Below, piece by piece: positions 12,932 through 21,510 of a stretch of DNA of 32,382 nucleotides. Every line of letters begins with the position of its first letter. The first letter of the stretch is position 1. The position numbers and the translations under genes were made by a program. This DNA comes from Candidatus Collierbacteria bacterium (GTDB lineage: Bacteria; Patescibacteriota; Microgenomatia; UBA1400; MFAQ01), in contig CAIQPO010000067.1 of the NCBI GenBank assembly GCA_903873735.1, forward strand, positions 1 to 32,382, read 5' to 3'. The notes below the pieces were generated by a model that saw only the letters and a program-made list of their open reading frames with translations, did no database searches and was not told the DNA's origin.

Positions 12932-15556
12932 ATGATAAATTTCATTACCAGCCTTCTCCAACCAAATAAAGTTGAGATAGAGAAACTTTCCAAAATTGTT
13001 AAAGAGATAAACTTGCTTGAAGAAAAAGCCAAGGCGCTAAAAGATGATGAATTTGCTCCAGAAATCGGCAAGGTAAGAGAAGAAATCCAAAATGGCAAAA
13101 CACTCGATGATGTGTTGCCCTGGGTATTTGCCCTTACCAGAGAAGCCTCATTTAGAGTTCTTAAAATGCGCCCCTTTGATGTTCAGCTTATGGCTGCCAT
13201 TGCTTTTCATCAGGGAAAAATCTCCGAACAAAAAACAGGAGAAGGAAAAACGCTTTCTGCAGTCCCCGCCATGGTTCTCAACGCAATCACCGGAGAGGGT
13301 GCACATCTAGTCACTGTTAATGATTATCTTGCCCGAAGAGACGCTGGCTGGATGGGACCGCTATACGCCTTCCTCGGTCTTTCAACAGGCGTCATTTATT
13401 CAGGATCTGGAGATTTACCCGCCTCAATTTACGATTCCGAATTTGTCGACTCAACCCACACAGACAGAAGGCTTCAGCACTTGAAGCCAGTATCAAGGTC
13501 CGAGGCTTATCGTGCTGATATTACCTACGGTACCAACAACGAATTTGGCTTTGATTACCTCCGTGACAACATGGCCAGATCGCCACAGTCTCTAGCCCAG
13601 CGATCGCATCATTTTGCTATTGTTGATGAAGTCGACTCTATCTTGATTGATGAAGCTCGCACCCCACTCATTATCTCCGCTCCAGATACCGAAGCCACCG
13701 ATAAATACTACCGTTTTGCCGAACTAGTAAAAGCTCTTTCATCAGATACTGACTTTGAAGTAGATGAAAAACAAAGATCAGCCACCCTTACAGACCATGG
13801 TTTGCGAAAAATTGAAAAGATCCTGAATGTAGAGAATCTTTATCAGCAGGAATACGACACCCTTCATCATCTAGAGCAAGCTCTGAAAGCCCAAAGCCTT
13901 TTTATAAAAGACAGAGATTATGTCGTCAAAGACGATGAGGTAATAATTGTAGATGATCATACCGGCAGATTAATGTTTGGTAGGCGATATTCAGATGGTC
14001 TTCACCAAGCAATTGAGGCCAAAGAAGGAGTCAAAATCCAGCAGGAGAGCCGCACCCTTGCTACCATTTCCCTCCAAAACTATTTTAGACTCTACAAGAA
14101 GCTCGCTGGCATGACTGGAACAGCTGTCACCGAAGCAGAGGAATTCAAGAAAATCTACAATCTTGATGTCATTGCCATTCCTACCAACAGGGCGATCCAA
14201 AGGCTAGATCATCCAGATGTTGTCTACAAAACTCAAAGAGCTAAATACTCTGCTATCATCGCCGAAGTTGCCGAAAAATTCCAAATTGGTCAGCCTGTTT
14301 TGATAGGCACCAAATCCATCGAACAAAACGATATCGTCACTCAATATCTCAAGAAAAAACACATTCCCCATCAAGTTCTAAACGCCAAAAACCATGAAAA
14401 TGAAGCCTCAATTATCGCCGAAGCTGGTAGATTAAAGGCCGTTACAGTTGCCACCAATATTGCAGGTAGAGGTGTAGATATTGTGCTTGGAGGAGACCCA
14501 ACCGGCAGAGACCAAGATGAATGGAAAAAAGAGGCAGACAAAGTCCGTGAGCATGGGGGACTTCACATCATTGGTGCAGTAAGACACGAATCGCGACGTA
14601 TAGATAATCAGCTAAGAGGTAGATCAGGGCGTCAGGGTGACCCTGGATCTTCCAGATTCTATATCTCCCTTGAAGACGACATCATGAGAATCTTTGGAGG
14701 AGACCAAGTTAGTAGACTCATGGACTTTCTTAAAGTCCCCGAAGATCAACCCCTAGAAGCCGGTATGGTTACCAAGGCTATCGAAACCGCCCAGGCAAAA
14801 GTTGAGTCGTTTTACTTTGATCAAAGAAAACACTTAGTAGAGTACGACGACGTCATGAACAAACAGCGCCAAATTTTCTACAAACGCCGCGCCAACATTC
14901 TCAATGGTAGTCCTGAGATAGTTGCAGGAGTTGTAGACGAGGCGATACTTAAAGCCGTCGATCAAGTGGTGCTTTCCTACTCGGCTTCAGGAATCTCCAA
15001 AGAAGAGTCGGACAATCTTGTCAAAGAGTTCCAGTCCATCCTGCCTCTTGATCCACAATCAGCCAAGCTCATAGAAAAGACCATCGCCGGCCAAGATTAC
15101 CTCACTGTCAAGACAAATCTAGAAAATATCATCAAACAGGCTCGCGCAGACCAAAGACAGCGTTTTGGAGAGGACTTGATGAATCAGATTAATAAGATCG
15201 TTACACTAGATTCATACGACGAACTTTGGATGAGTCATCTAGATGCCATTGATAATCTCCGTGATGGTATCGGGCTCCGAGGCTATGCCCAAAAAGATCC
15301 ATTGGTTGAGTACAAACAAGAATCTTTTTCCATGTTCGAGTCACTTCTTATGAGAATTGATGATCTAGTGGCACATAGAATTTTCCGCGTTCAAGCTATG
15401 CCCAGCGCAGTCCCTGCTCAAACACCAAAAGACAACAAGACCGACAAAAAAACTGGCAATGAGGAAAAAAACGCTCAATCTCTTGGAAGAAACGATCCTT
15501 GCTGGTGTGGTTCTGGGAAAAAATGGAAGAAATGTCACTATCCCAAGGTGGGTTAA
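12932..15556 (+). CDS. secA: Preprotein translocase ATPase SecA
   Basis: 874 residues, full length. Walker A GEGKT (103-107), the preprotein-binding entry motif GTNNEFGFDYLRDNM, DEVDSILIDEARTPLIIS (about 233-250), the second nucleotide-binding domain with ATNIAGRGVDI and RGRSGRQGDPG, and the helical scaffold and wing domains are all visible. A short linker rich in Lys and Asp leads to a C-terminal zinc SEC-C motif, CWCGSGKKWKKCH (Cys 857, 859, 868, His 869), which in other bacteria binds SecB or ribosomes. It drives export of unfolded proteins through SecYEG. Probably expressed both from its own near-leaderless promoter and the serS operon. Confidence 0.98.
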   Translation: MINFITSLLQPNKVEIEKLSKIVKEINLLEEKAKALKDDEFAPEIGKVREEIQNGKTLDDVLPWVFALTREASFRVLKMRPFDVQLMAAIAFHQGKISEQKTGEGKTLSAVPAMVLNAITGEGAHLVTVNDYLARRDAGWMGPLYAFLGLSTGVIYSGSGDLPASIYDSEFVDSTHTDRRLQHLKPVSRSEAYRADITYGTNNEFGFDYLRDNMARSPQSLAQRSHHFAIVDEVDSILIDEARTPLIISAPDTEATDKYYRFAELVKALSSDTDFEVDEKQRSATLTDHGLRKIEKILNVENLYQQEYDTLHHLEQALKAQSLFIKDRDYVVKDDEVIIVDDHTGRLMFGRRYSDGLHQAIEAKEGVKIQQESRTLATISLQNYFRLYKKLAGMTGTAVTEAEEFKKIYNLDVIAIPTNRAIQRLDHPDVVYKTQRAKYSAIIAEVAEKFQIGQPVLIGTKSIEQNDIVTQYLKKKHIPHQVLNAKNHENEASIIAEAGRLKAVTVATNIAGRGVDIVLGGDPTGRDQDEWKKEADKVREHGGLHIIGAVRHESRRIDNQLRGRSGRQGDPGSSRFYISLEDDIMRIFGGDQVSRLMDFLKVPEDQPLEAGMVTKAIETAQAKVESFYFDQRKHLVEYDDVMNKQRQIFYKRRANILNGSPEIVAGVVDEAILKAVDQVVLSYSASGISKEESDNLVKEFQSILPLDPQSAKLIEKTIAGQDYLTVKTNLENIIKQARADQRQRFGEDLMNQINKIVTLDSYDELWMSHLDAIDNLRDGIGLRGYAQKDPLVEYKQESFSMFESLLMRIDDLVAHRIFRVQAMPSAVPAQTPKDNKTDKKTGNEEKNAQSLGRNDPCWCGSGKKWKKCHYPKVG

Positions 15557-15669
15557 CCTATATTTTGCTAAGATGGATTATTGTTATAAAACAGGCCTCT
15601 AGACTACAATTTCTGGGAGTGATGTACTCTCTTTAATAGTAGGTCAGTAACCACTCTTCTCTTGTATAT

Positions 15670-15703
15670 GTAATAATGATTACTATTACCAATCAATAGT
15701 AAT
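15670..15703 (+). promoter_or_regulatory. Palindromic operator-like region before the Cys-rich peptide
   Basis: Two overlapping dyads: GTAATA (15670-15675) with TATTAC (15684-15689) around ATGATTAC, which resembles Fur/Zur-type sites, and a perfect 9-base inverted repeat ATTACTATT (15679-15687) / AATAGTAAT (15695-15703) ending 3 bases before the ATG. The first could be a metal-regulator site, the second an operator or mRNA hairpin. No regulator is encoded nearby. The rest of 15557-15669 shows nothing I can support. Confidence 0.35.
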
Positions 15704-15706
15704 ATT

Positions 15707-15751
15707 ATGTGTTCAACTTGCGGATGTAAGGGTCCTAAGAAACCCAAATAA
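15707..15751 (+). CDS. 14-residue Cys-rich metal-binding-like peptide
   Basis: The short ORF reads MCSTCGCKGPKKPK. Its CxxCGC at the extreme N-terminus matches the high-affinity nickel motif that opens HypB proteins (MCTTCGCG in E. coli, from memory), and the tail is basic. It is followed by a perfect terminator 5 bases after the stop and preceded by a palindromic region, so a dedicated short transcript is plausible. There is no Shine-Dalgarno site. Possible roles are a metal carrier for hydrogenase maturation or a metal-sensing leader peptide; both are inference. It could also be a chance ORF, but three cysteines in an exact motif between a promoter-like region and a terminator argue against that. 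Confidence 0.55.
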   Translation: MCSTCGCKGPKKPK

Positions 15752-15756
15752 AACGA

Positions 15757-15780
15757 AAGCGGCTAAAAGCCGCTTTTTTC
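15757..15780 (+). terminator. Intrinsic terminator after the Cys-rich peptide
   Basis: AAGCGGC (15757-15763), loop TAAAA, GCCGCTT (15769-15775), then a T run. Confidence 0.9.
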
Positions 15781-15783
15781 TGC

Positions 15784-15789
15784 TAACAT
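15784..15789 (+). promoter_or_regulatory. -10 box of the metabolic operon (leaderless type)
   Basis: TGCTAACAT: TAACAT ends exactly 6 bases before the ATG at 15796. It lies directly behind the preceding terminator, so the operon starts here. Confidence 0.5.
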
Positions 15790-15795
15790 AAATTA

Positions 15796-18639
15796 ATGCC
15801 CATAGATTTACGTGCCCTAATCGAGCCAAAAACGGTTGCGGTAATAGGAGCCTCTAGATCACCAGAAAAAGTTGGAGCTATAGCTCTAAAAAACATTCTG
15901 GAATCAGGCTTTACCGGTACCATTTATCCAATTAATCCCAATTCCGAAGAGATATCTGGCTTAAAGTGTTACCCAGATATTGCCTCACTTCCAGAAATCG
16001 TGGATGTTGGCGTTATTGCTCTCCCCACCGAACTTGCTATCGAGTCACTAAAAAATCTTGGAGAAAAAGGTGTAAAAAACGCCGTCATCTTTACTGCAGG
16101 ATTTAAAGAAATTGGACCCGCGGGGGAGATACTTGAGGAACAGCTAAAAGCCATTGCCAATCAGTATCAGATAAATATCATTGGTCCTAATTGCCTAGGT
16201 TTTGCCAACAACGACTTACCCATAAACATCACATTCGGACGCATAGTCAAACAGTCAGGAAATCTTCGTGTCATTTCACAGTCTGGAGCTTTAGCCACTA
16301 GCCTCTTCGACTGGTGCCAAGCTAGCAATCTAGGTTTTAGTCAATTTATTACCATCGGCAACAAAACCGTTATCAATGAAAATCACTTACTGGAATACTT
16401 CGAAGCCAATCCAGGATCAAAAAACACCTCCCCAGGCATGTCTGATGTCCACCCTATTGGTTTGTATCTAGAGTCTATAAGCGATGGCAGAGAATTCATA
16501 AAAATTGCTTCAAAAATTACTTCTAAAAATCCAATTTTTATCCTCAAGCCAGGAAAGTCGAAAGCTGCCGCCCAATCAATGAGGTCGCATACAGGATCCA
16601 TCGCTGGTGCAGACTCTGTGCTAGATATTGCCTTAAAAGAGGCGGGTGTTATTCGCTGTCACGAGTTGGGTGATTTCTTCGATCTAGCAAGAGGTTTTGC
16701 TTGGGAAAAATGCCCTTCGGGTCCAAGAGTTGCAGTCATATCAAATGCTGGTGGTCCGGCAGTTTTAAGTACCGACACAATTTCAGAAGTTGGACTTGAA
16801 TTGGCAGATCTATCTCAAGACGCAAGAGGCAAACTCTCCGATTTTTTACCTAGAATGGCCAGCTTCTTAAACCCAATTGATGTTTTGGGTGACGCTCTTG
16901 CCGACAGATTTGGTCAAGCCTTGGAGATAGTCTTACAAGAGAGTTCAGTTGACTCTGTCGTCGTAATCCTCACCCCTCAGCTAATGACCCAGATTGCCAA
17001 AACTGCAGAAATCATTAGCGATCTCTCCAAAAAATATCATCAGCCCATTATGTGCTCCTTTATTGGAGGTGGCCTCACTGCCGAAGGTGAAAGCATTCTA
17101 AATAATAATCGAATTCCCAGTTTTCCTTTCCCAGAAAGGGCGATAAAGACTTTAGCTGCCATGTACCACTGGCATCTTTTTAAGAATAGGGCACAAGACA
17201 ATGATATTGTCTGTCAAATTCCTGCTCCAGATATTTCATCAGCCAAGTCCATCATTATTTCTGCCCAATCAAAAAATTTACCCGGTCTTGATGGCTTTGA
17301 AGGTGAATCACTTTTGAGGTCGGTAGGTATTCCTACCCCCCAATCACAAATAGTCGTCGACGAAAACGAGGCTTCAATATTTGGCGAAGAAAATAGTTTC
17401 CCCATTTTGATCAAAGCCGCCTCCCCCAATCTCCTCCATAAGGCGGAAATTGGTGGGGTGGTGGCAAACCTAAACGACAGAGATTCGGTCGTTCGTGAAT
17501 GGCATGCCCTTTGGCAGAGGATTGATTCAAAAGCTTCAGATATCAAACCTTCTATTAGAATTCAAGCACAAAAACAAATACCAGTTAGTCATGAGTTAAT
17601 TGTTGGAGTAAAAAGAGATCCTACTTTTGGCAATGTTGTCTTGTTTGGTGCAGGAGGAAAGTTGGCGGAGCTAATTCAAGACCGCAATCTGGCGCTTGGT
17701 CCACTTACAGAGACAAAGGCTAGGACTCTCATAGAAAAATCCAAAGCGTTCAAGTTACTATCAGGCTTCAGAGGCGAAGAGCCATTCGACTTAAACCCCA
17801 TTGTTGATGTACTCATTAAACTATCTTCACTGGCCGACTCTTGCCCATCAATTAAGGAAATTGAAATTAATCCCTTGATTGTAAACAGAGATGGAGTTTC
17901 TGCCGTTGATGTTAAAACCATTTTCACCGATACTAAAGAAACCATGCCCGGACCAAAATTCAAAAACGCCACTGTAATTACTCACAAAACTCTTGCCAGC
18001 ACATTTCACTATTTCCTACTTAAGCCAGATGAGCCACTCAGCTTTACTGCCGGACAGTTTATCAGCATCAAGGTTTCCGATACTAAGCTAAACTCTTACT
18101 CCATCGCCGGCCAAACCCCTGACAAAAACATAGAGTTGATTATCGACACTGCTCCCGGGGGAGTTGGTTCCCAGTTTTTCGAGAAAGTAGTTGAAGGTCA
18201 AAAGCTAGAATTCCTTGGTAGCTTTGGCTGTTTTACCTACAAAGAAGATGATTCAGAAAACTTGGTTTTTCTTGCCACTGGTTCAGGTATTAGTCCCTTA
18301 AGGGCGATGATCCACGACCTGCTAGCAAACAACAAAACTTCAAAACCAATTACCCTTTACTTCGGTATGCGCTTCCAAGCCGACATCATACTCAGAGAGG
18401 AATTTGAGTCACTTGCTGCTGCACATCCAAATTTCAACTTCAAGCTTTGCCTTTCTAGGCCAGAGCCAGACTGGACCGGACTTCATGGCCACATTACCGA
18501 TATCTTAAATCAAGACTATCCCGACAAAACCAAAATTTCCGCATACATCTGTGGGGGGAAATCTATGGTGGAAGAATCAAATAAAATTCTCCTGGAAGGC
18601 GGCTGTCCCGAAAAACATATTTATCAAGAAAAATATTAA
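15796..18639 (+). CDS. ADP-forming acyl-CoA synthetase fused to a ferredoxin-reductase-like flavoprotein domain
   Basis: 947 residues. Residues 1-700 are a fused alpha-beta ADP-forming acetate/acyl-CoA ligase: CoA-binding domain (TVAVIGASRSPEKVG), ligase CoA domain (ISQSGALATSLFDW), the phosphohistidine loop SHTGSIAG (His 265), and an ATP-grasp beta part with SPNLLHKAEIGGV (His 548). It makes ATP and acid from acyl-CoA, ADP and phosphate. Residues about 720-947 add a complete FAD/NAD(P)-binding reductase domain: NSYSIAG in the FAD position (RxYS, with Asn for Arg), GSGISPLRAM for NAD(P), CGGKSMVEE and a terminal IYQEKY. No 2Fe-2S motif follows. The linkage is unusual and suggests coupling to electron transfer. 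The next gene starts one base after the stop. Confidence 0.9.
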   Translation: MPIDLRALIEPKTVAVIGASRSPEKVGAIALKNILESGFTGTIYPINPNSEEISGLKCYPDIASLPEIVDVGVIALPTELAIESLKNLGEKGVKNAVIFTAGFKEIGPAGEILEEQLKAIANQYQINIIGPNCLGFANNDLPINITFGRIVKQSGNLRVISQSGALATSLFDWCQASNLGFSQFITIGNKTVINENHLLEYFEANPGSKNTSPGMSDVHPIGLYLESISDGREFIKIASKITSKNPIFILKPGKSKAAAQSMRSHTGSIAGADSVLDIALKEAGVIRCHELGDFFDLARGFAWEKCPSGPRVAVISNAGGPAVLSTDTISEVGLELADLSQDARGKLSDFLPRMASFLNPIDVLGDALADRFGQALEIVLQESSVDSVVVILTPQLMTQIAKTAEIISDLSKKYHQPIMCSFIGGGLTAEGESILNNNRIPSFPFPERAIKTLAAMYHWHLFKNRAQDNDIVCQIPAPDISSAKSIIISAQSKNLPGLDGFEGESLLRSVGIPTPQSQIVVDENEASIFGEENSFPILIKAASPNLLHKAEIGGVVANLNDRDSVVREWHALWQRIDSKASDIKPSIRIQAQKQIPVSHELIVGVKRDPTFGNVVLFGAGGKLAELIQDRNLALGPLTETKARTLIEKSKAFKLLSGFRGEEPFDLNPIVDVLIKLSSLADSCPSIKEIEINPLIVNRDGVSAVDVKTIFTDTKETMPGPKFKNATVITHKTLASTFHYFLLKPDEPLSFTAGQFISIKVSDTKLNSYSIAGQTPDKNIELIIDTAPGGVGSQFFEKVVEGQKLEFLGSFGCFTYKEDDSENLVFLATGSGISPLRAMIHDLLANNKTSKPITLYFGMRFQADIILREEFESLAAAHPNFNFKLCLSRPEPDWTGLHGHITDILNQDYPDKTKISAYICGGKSMVEESNKILLEGGCPEKHIYQEKY

Positions 18640-20364
18640 ATGGATCAATCAATCTCATATTCTCTCAAGATAGGTGGGCAGGCGGGGCAGGGTGTTAAGT
18701 CGGCGGGTTTGGTCTTTTCCAAAATTGCCGTGAGATCTGGCTACAACATCTTCAACTATGTTGAGTATCCTTCTCTCATTAAAGGTGGACACAACGTAAT
18801 TCAAACCATCTTCTCCGAGGATGTCGTAAATAGTCCAGTACAGAGTGTAAATTTTTTAATTGCTCTAGATCTTGCGACAATCAAGATTCATCAGCCAGAG
18901 CTGGTAAATCAGGCGGGAATTGTTTATGAAGAAGAGGCCAATTACGACCTAGGAGATCTCTCCACTAAAACAAGGTTATTCCCCATACCTCTCAAAAAAA
19001 TTGCCAAAGAATCAGGAGCACCTGAAATCGCCTCAAACTACGTTGCCATGGGGGCGACAGTGTCACTTCTTGGGGCCGAATTTGCTCTCCTTAAGGACCT
19101 AATCGCAGAAGACCTCGCCGGAAAAGACATTTCACTAATCGAAGCCAACCAAAAGGCCGCCGAAACCGGATTCAACTACGCCGAAGAAAAATTTGCCTTT
19201 GGCTTTGAACATATTCTCCAAAAAAGAGATGTTGTTTCACCCAAAATGGTTATCAATGGCAACGAAGCTATTGCCTTTGCCGCTATCTCAGCCGGTCTGC
19301 AATTCGCTTCCATATATCCCATGTCTCCTGTATCAAATGTAATGCATGTACTGGCTGCCAATCAAAGAAAATATGGCTATATTTTCAAACAAGCCGAAGA
19401 TGAAATATCTGCTATAAACATGAGCATAGGTGCTTCATTTGCCGGAGCTAGATCAATGACCTCCACATCAGGCGGAGGATTCTGCCTTATGACTGAAGGT
19501 TACGGACTTGCTGGCATGACCGAAACTCCGTTGGTCATTATTGAAGGTATGAGAGCAGGGCCAGCCACAGGTATGCCAACTTGGAGCGAGCAAGGAGACC
19601 TGCGCTTTATTCTTCACTCCCACCAAGGTGAGTTCCCCAGGATAGTCTTGGCCGCCGGAGATCCAAAAGAAGCCTTTTATCTCACCCAAGAAGCCTTCAA
19701 TCTCGCTGATAAATACCAAACCCCAGTGGTAGTAATTACCGACAAAAATATCTGCGACAGCGAGCAAAGTTACGAAGATTTTGATTACTCAAACTATCGT
19801 ATTGATAGAGGCCAAACCACCACTGTTATCGACTCTGAATACAAAAGATACCAAATCACCCAATCAGGGGTTTCCCCTAGGTCATTCCCTGGTTTTGGTA
19901 ATCATTTCATCGGCAACTCCGACGAACACACCGAGTTTGGTTACGATACTGAAACCATTTCCGACAGAAATGCCCAGATGGAAAAGAGATTAAAAAAACT
20001 AGATCTTTGCGCCAAAGAGGATATGGCAGCTCCAGAGATTTTTGGTCCTGCCGACGCTGATATTACCCTAGTTTCCTGGGGAAGTACCAAAGGAGGTGTC
20101 CTTGAGGCACTCAAAAGACACCCCAATGTAAATTATGTACATGTAAAGTGGCTTAGTCCTTTTCCAGTCGGTCCTCTAAAAGAAATTCTTGAGAGGGCTA
20201 AGTATCTAATTGCCGTAGAAGCAAGTAGCACCAGTCAGCTAGCAGGTCTTATACGCGAAAAAACCGGTGTCGACATCCTCGACAAATTACTGAAAAACGA
20301 TGGCAGGCCATTTTTCCCCGAAGAAATTTCCGACAGGATTACCAGTGTTTTAACTTCAAAATGA
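18640..20364 (+). CDS. 2-oxoacid:ferredoxin oxidoreductase, fused gamma-alpha subunit
   Basis: 574 residues. The gamma domain comes first (about 1-185: KIGGQAGQGVKSAG, YPSLIKGGHN), followed by the alpha pyrimidine-binding domain (about 200-420: GNEAIAFAAISAG, YPMSPVSNVMH, TSGGGFCLMTEGYGLAGMTETPLVIIEG) and domain II (WGSTKGGVLEAL, VKWLSPFP). This gamma-alpha order is typical of the KorA/OorA-like fusion. With the beta subunit it decarboxylates a 2-oxoacid to acyl-CoA and reduces ferredoxin. The substrate could be 2-oxoglutarate, pyruvate or branched-chain acids. Its stop overlaps the KorB start by 4 bases (ATGA). Confidence 0.92.
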   Translation: MDQSISYSLKIGGQAGQGVKSAGLVFSKIAVRSGYNIFNYVEYPSLIKGGHNVIQTIFSEDVVNSPVQSVNFLIALDLATIKIHQPELVNQAGIVYEEEANYDLGDLSTKTRLFPIPLKKIAKESGAPEIASNYVAMGATVSLLGAEFALLKDLIAEDLAGKDISLIEANQKAAETGFNYAEEKFAFGFEHILQKRDVVSPKMVINGNEAIAFAAISAGLQFASIYPMSPVSNVMHVLAANQRKYGYIFKQAEDEISAINMSIGASFAGARSMTSTSGGGFCLMTEGYGLAGMTETPLVIIEGMRAGPATGMPTWSEQGDLRFILHSHQGEFPRIVLAAGDPKEAFYLTQEAFNLADKYQTPVVVITDKNICDSEQSYEDFDYSNYRIDRGQTTTVIDSEYKRYQITQSGVSPRSFPGFGNHFIGNSDEHTEFGYDTETISDRNAQMEKRLKKLDLCAKEDMAAPEIFGPADADITLVSWGSTKGGVLEALKRHPNVNYVHVKWLSPFPVGPLKEILERAKYLIAVEASSTSQLAGLIREKTGVDILDKLLKNDGRPFFPEEISDRITSVLTSK

Positions 20365-21218
20365 CCACTCTACAAGATCTAGCAACTCCCATCACTCCAA
20401 ATTTCTGCCCCGGCTGTGGCAACTTCGGTATCTGGGCGGCTTTCAAAAATGCAGCCGTCAAAGCTGGTTGGGACAACCACAACACCGTTTTCACTGCCGG
20501 CATTGGCTGTCATGGTCACATGGTCAACTTCGTCAAACTAACCTCTTTTGAAGGCCTACATGGTCGAGCTATCCCTGTCGCTAGTGGCATGAAATTTGCC
20601 AATCACGCGCTAAATGTTTTTGTCTTTACCGGAGATGGGGACTGTCTGGGAGAGGGTGGTAATCACTTCATTCACGCCTGCAGGCGCAACCACAACATCA
20701 CCATTCTTCTCCACAACAACAGTATTTATGGCCTAACCACCGGTCAAACCTCGCCAGCTACCTACAAAGGTCAGAAAACCAAATCTACCCCTGATGGTAA
20801 CCCAGACGAGCCATTCCTGGTTTCGCATTTAGCGGTTGCTGCTGGTGCCACTTTTGTCGCCAGAGGGTTTACAGGTGACATTGCCGGACTTACAGACTTA
20901 ATGATTGCAGCCAACAACCATCAAGGACTTTCGGTGGTAGAAATTCTTCAACCCTGCGTCACCTTTAATAAAGAGTGTTCTCCCTCGTTTTACATGGAAA
21001 ATACCTACAAACTTCCAGAAGATTACGATCCTGAAAACAAAGCTCTTGCTCTAGCCAAAGCCATTGAATGGGGGCCAAAACAAATTCCCCTTGGCATAAT
21101 TTATCGCCAAAACAGACCAGTTGCAGAAAGCGAATTCCCTCAAATTGCCGAAAATACTTTGATTAGTAAAGAGGCAAGTGTGAGAGATATCAGCGAGCTC
21201 TTTACCAAACAACATTAA
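20361..21218 (+). CDS. 2-oxoacid:ferredoxin oxidoreductase, beta subunit
   Basis: 285 residues. CPGCG (Cys 16, 19), GIGCHGH (Cys 50) and QPC (Cys 199) supply the four ligands of the 4Fe-4S cluster. GDGD (91-94) and the NNSIYGLTTGQTSP segment bind thiamine diphosphate and magnesium. It forms the catalytic heterodimer with the preceding fused subunit. Coupled to that gene by a 4-base overlap; the ferredoxin follows 19 bases later, the expected electron acceptor. Confidence 0.94.
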   Translation: MTTLQDLATPITPNFCPGCGNFGIWAAFKNAAVKAGWDNHNTVFTAGIGCHGHMVNFVKLTSFEGLHGRAIPVASGMKFANHALNVFVFTGDGDCLGEGGNHFIHACRRNHNITILLHNNSIYGLTTGQTSPATYKGQKTKSTPDGNPDEPFLVSHLAVAAGATFVARGFTGDIAGLTDLMIAANNHQGLSVVEILQPCVTFNKECSPSFYMENTYKLPEDYDPENKALALAKAIEWGPKQIPLGIIYRQNRPVAESEFPQIAENTLISKEASVRDISELFTKQH

Positions 21219-21237
21219 TCATTAATAATAGAAAACT

Positions 21238-21510
21238 ATGGACGATCAAAACCAAACCCAAACACCACAAGACAAGGAAGTACAAATTGGCAAATACAAG
21301 GTAAAAGTAATACGCAGTATGTGTATCGGTGCTGGCACTTGCATTGCCGTCTCCCCAAACATCTTCAAGCTTGATGAAGAAAACAAAGCAATTATTCTAG
21401 AAGGCAACACCGATACAGAGGCTAATATTCTTATGGCAGCCCAAGCTTGTCCAGTTAGAGCGGTTGAAATTGTAGACACCGAAACAGGTCAAAAAGTCTG
21501 GCCCATCTAA
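21238..21510 (+). CDS. Single-cluster ferredoxin, three-cysteine type
   Basis: 90 residues with a polar N-terminal extension of about 20. The ligands are C29-IGAGT-C35 and C71-P: the position of the second cysteine of the usual CxxCxxC motif is Ala 32. Three cysteines with Ala in this place are typical of [3Fe-4S] ferredoxins, such as those serving actinobacterial P450s, although a labile 4Fe-4S cluster is possible. It probably carries electrons from the oxidoreductase, likely to the hydrogenase or the fused flavoprotein domain. It is the last gene of the operon; the next gene is convergent with overlapping stops. Confidence 0.88.
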   Translation: MDDQNQTQTPQDKEVQIGKYKVKVIRSMCIGAGTCIAVSPNIFKLDEENKAIILEGNTDTEANILMAAQACPVRAVEIVDTETGQKVWPI

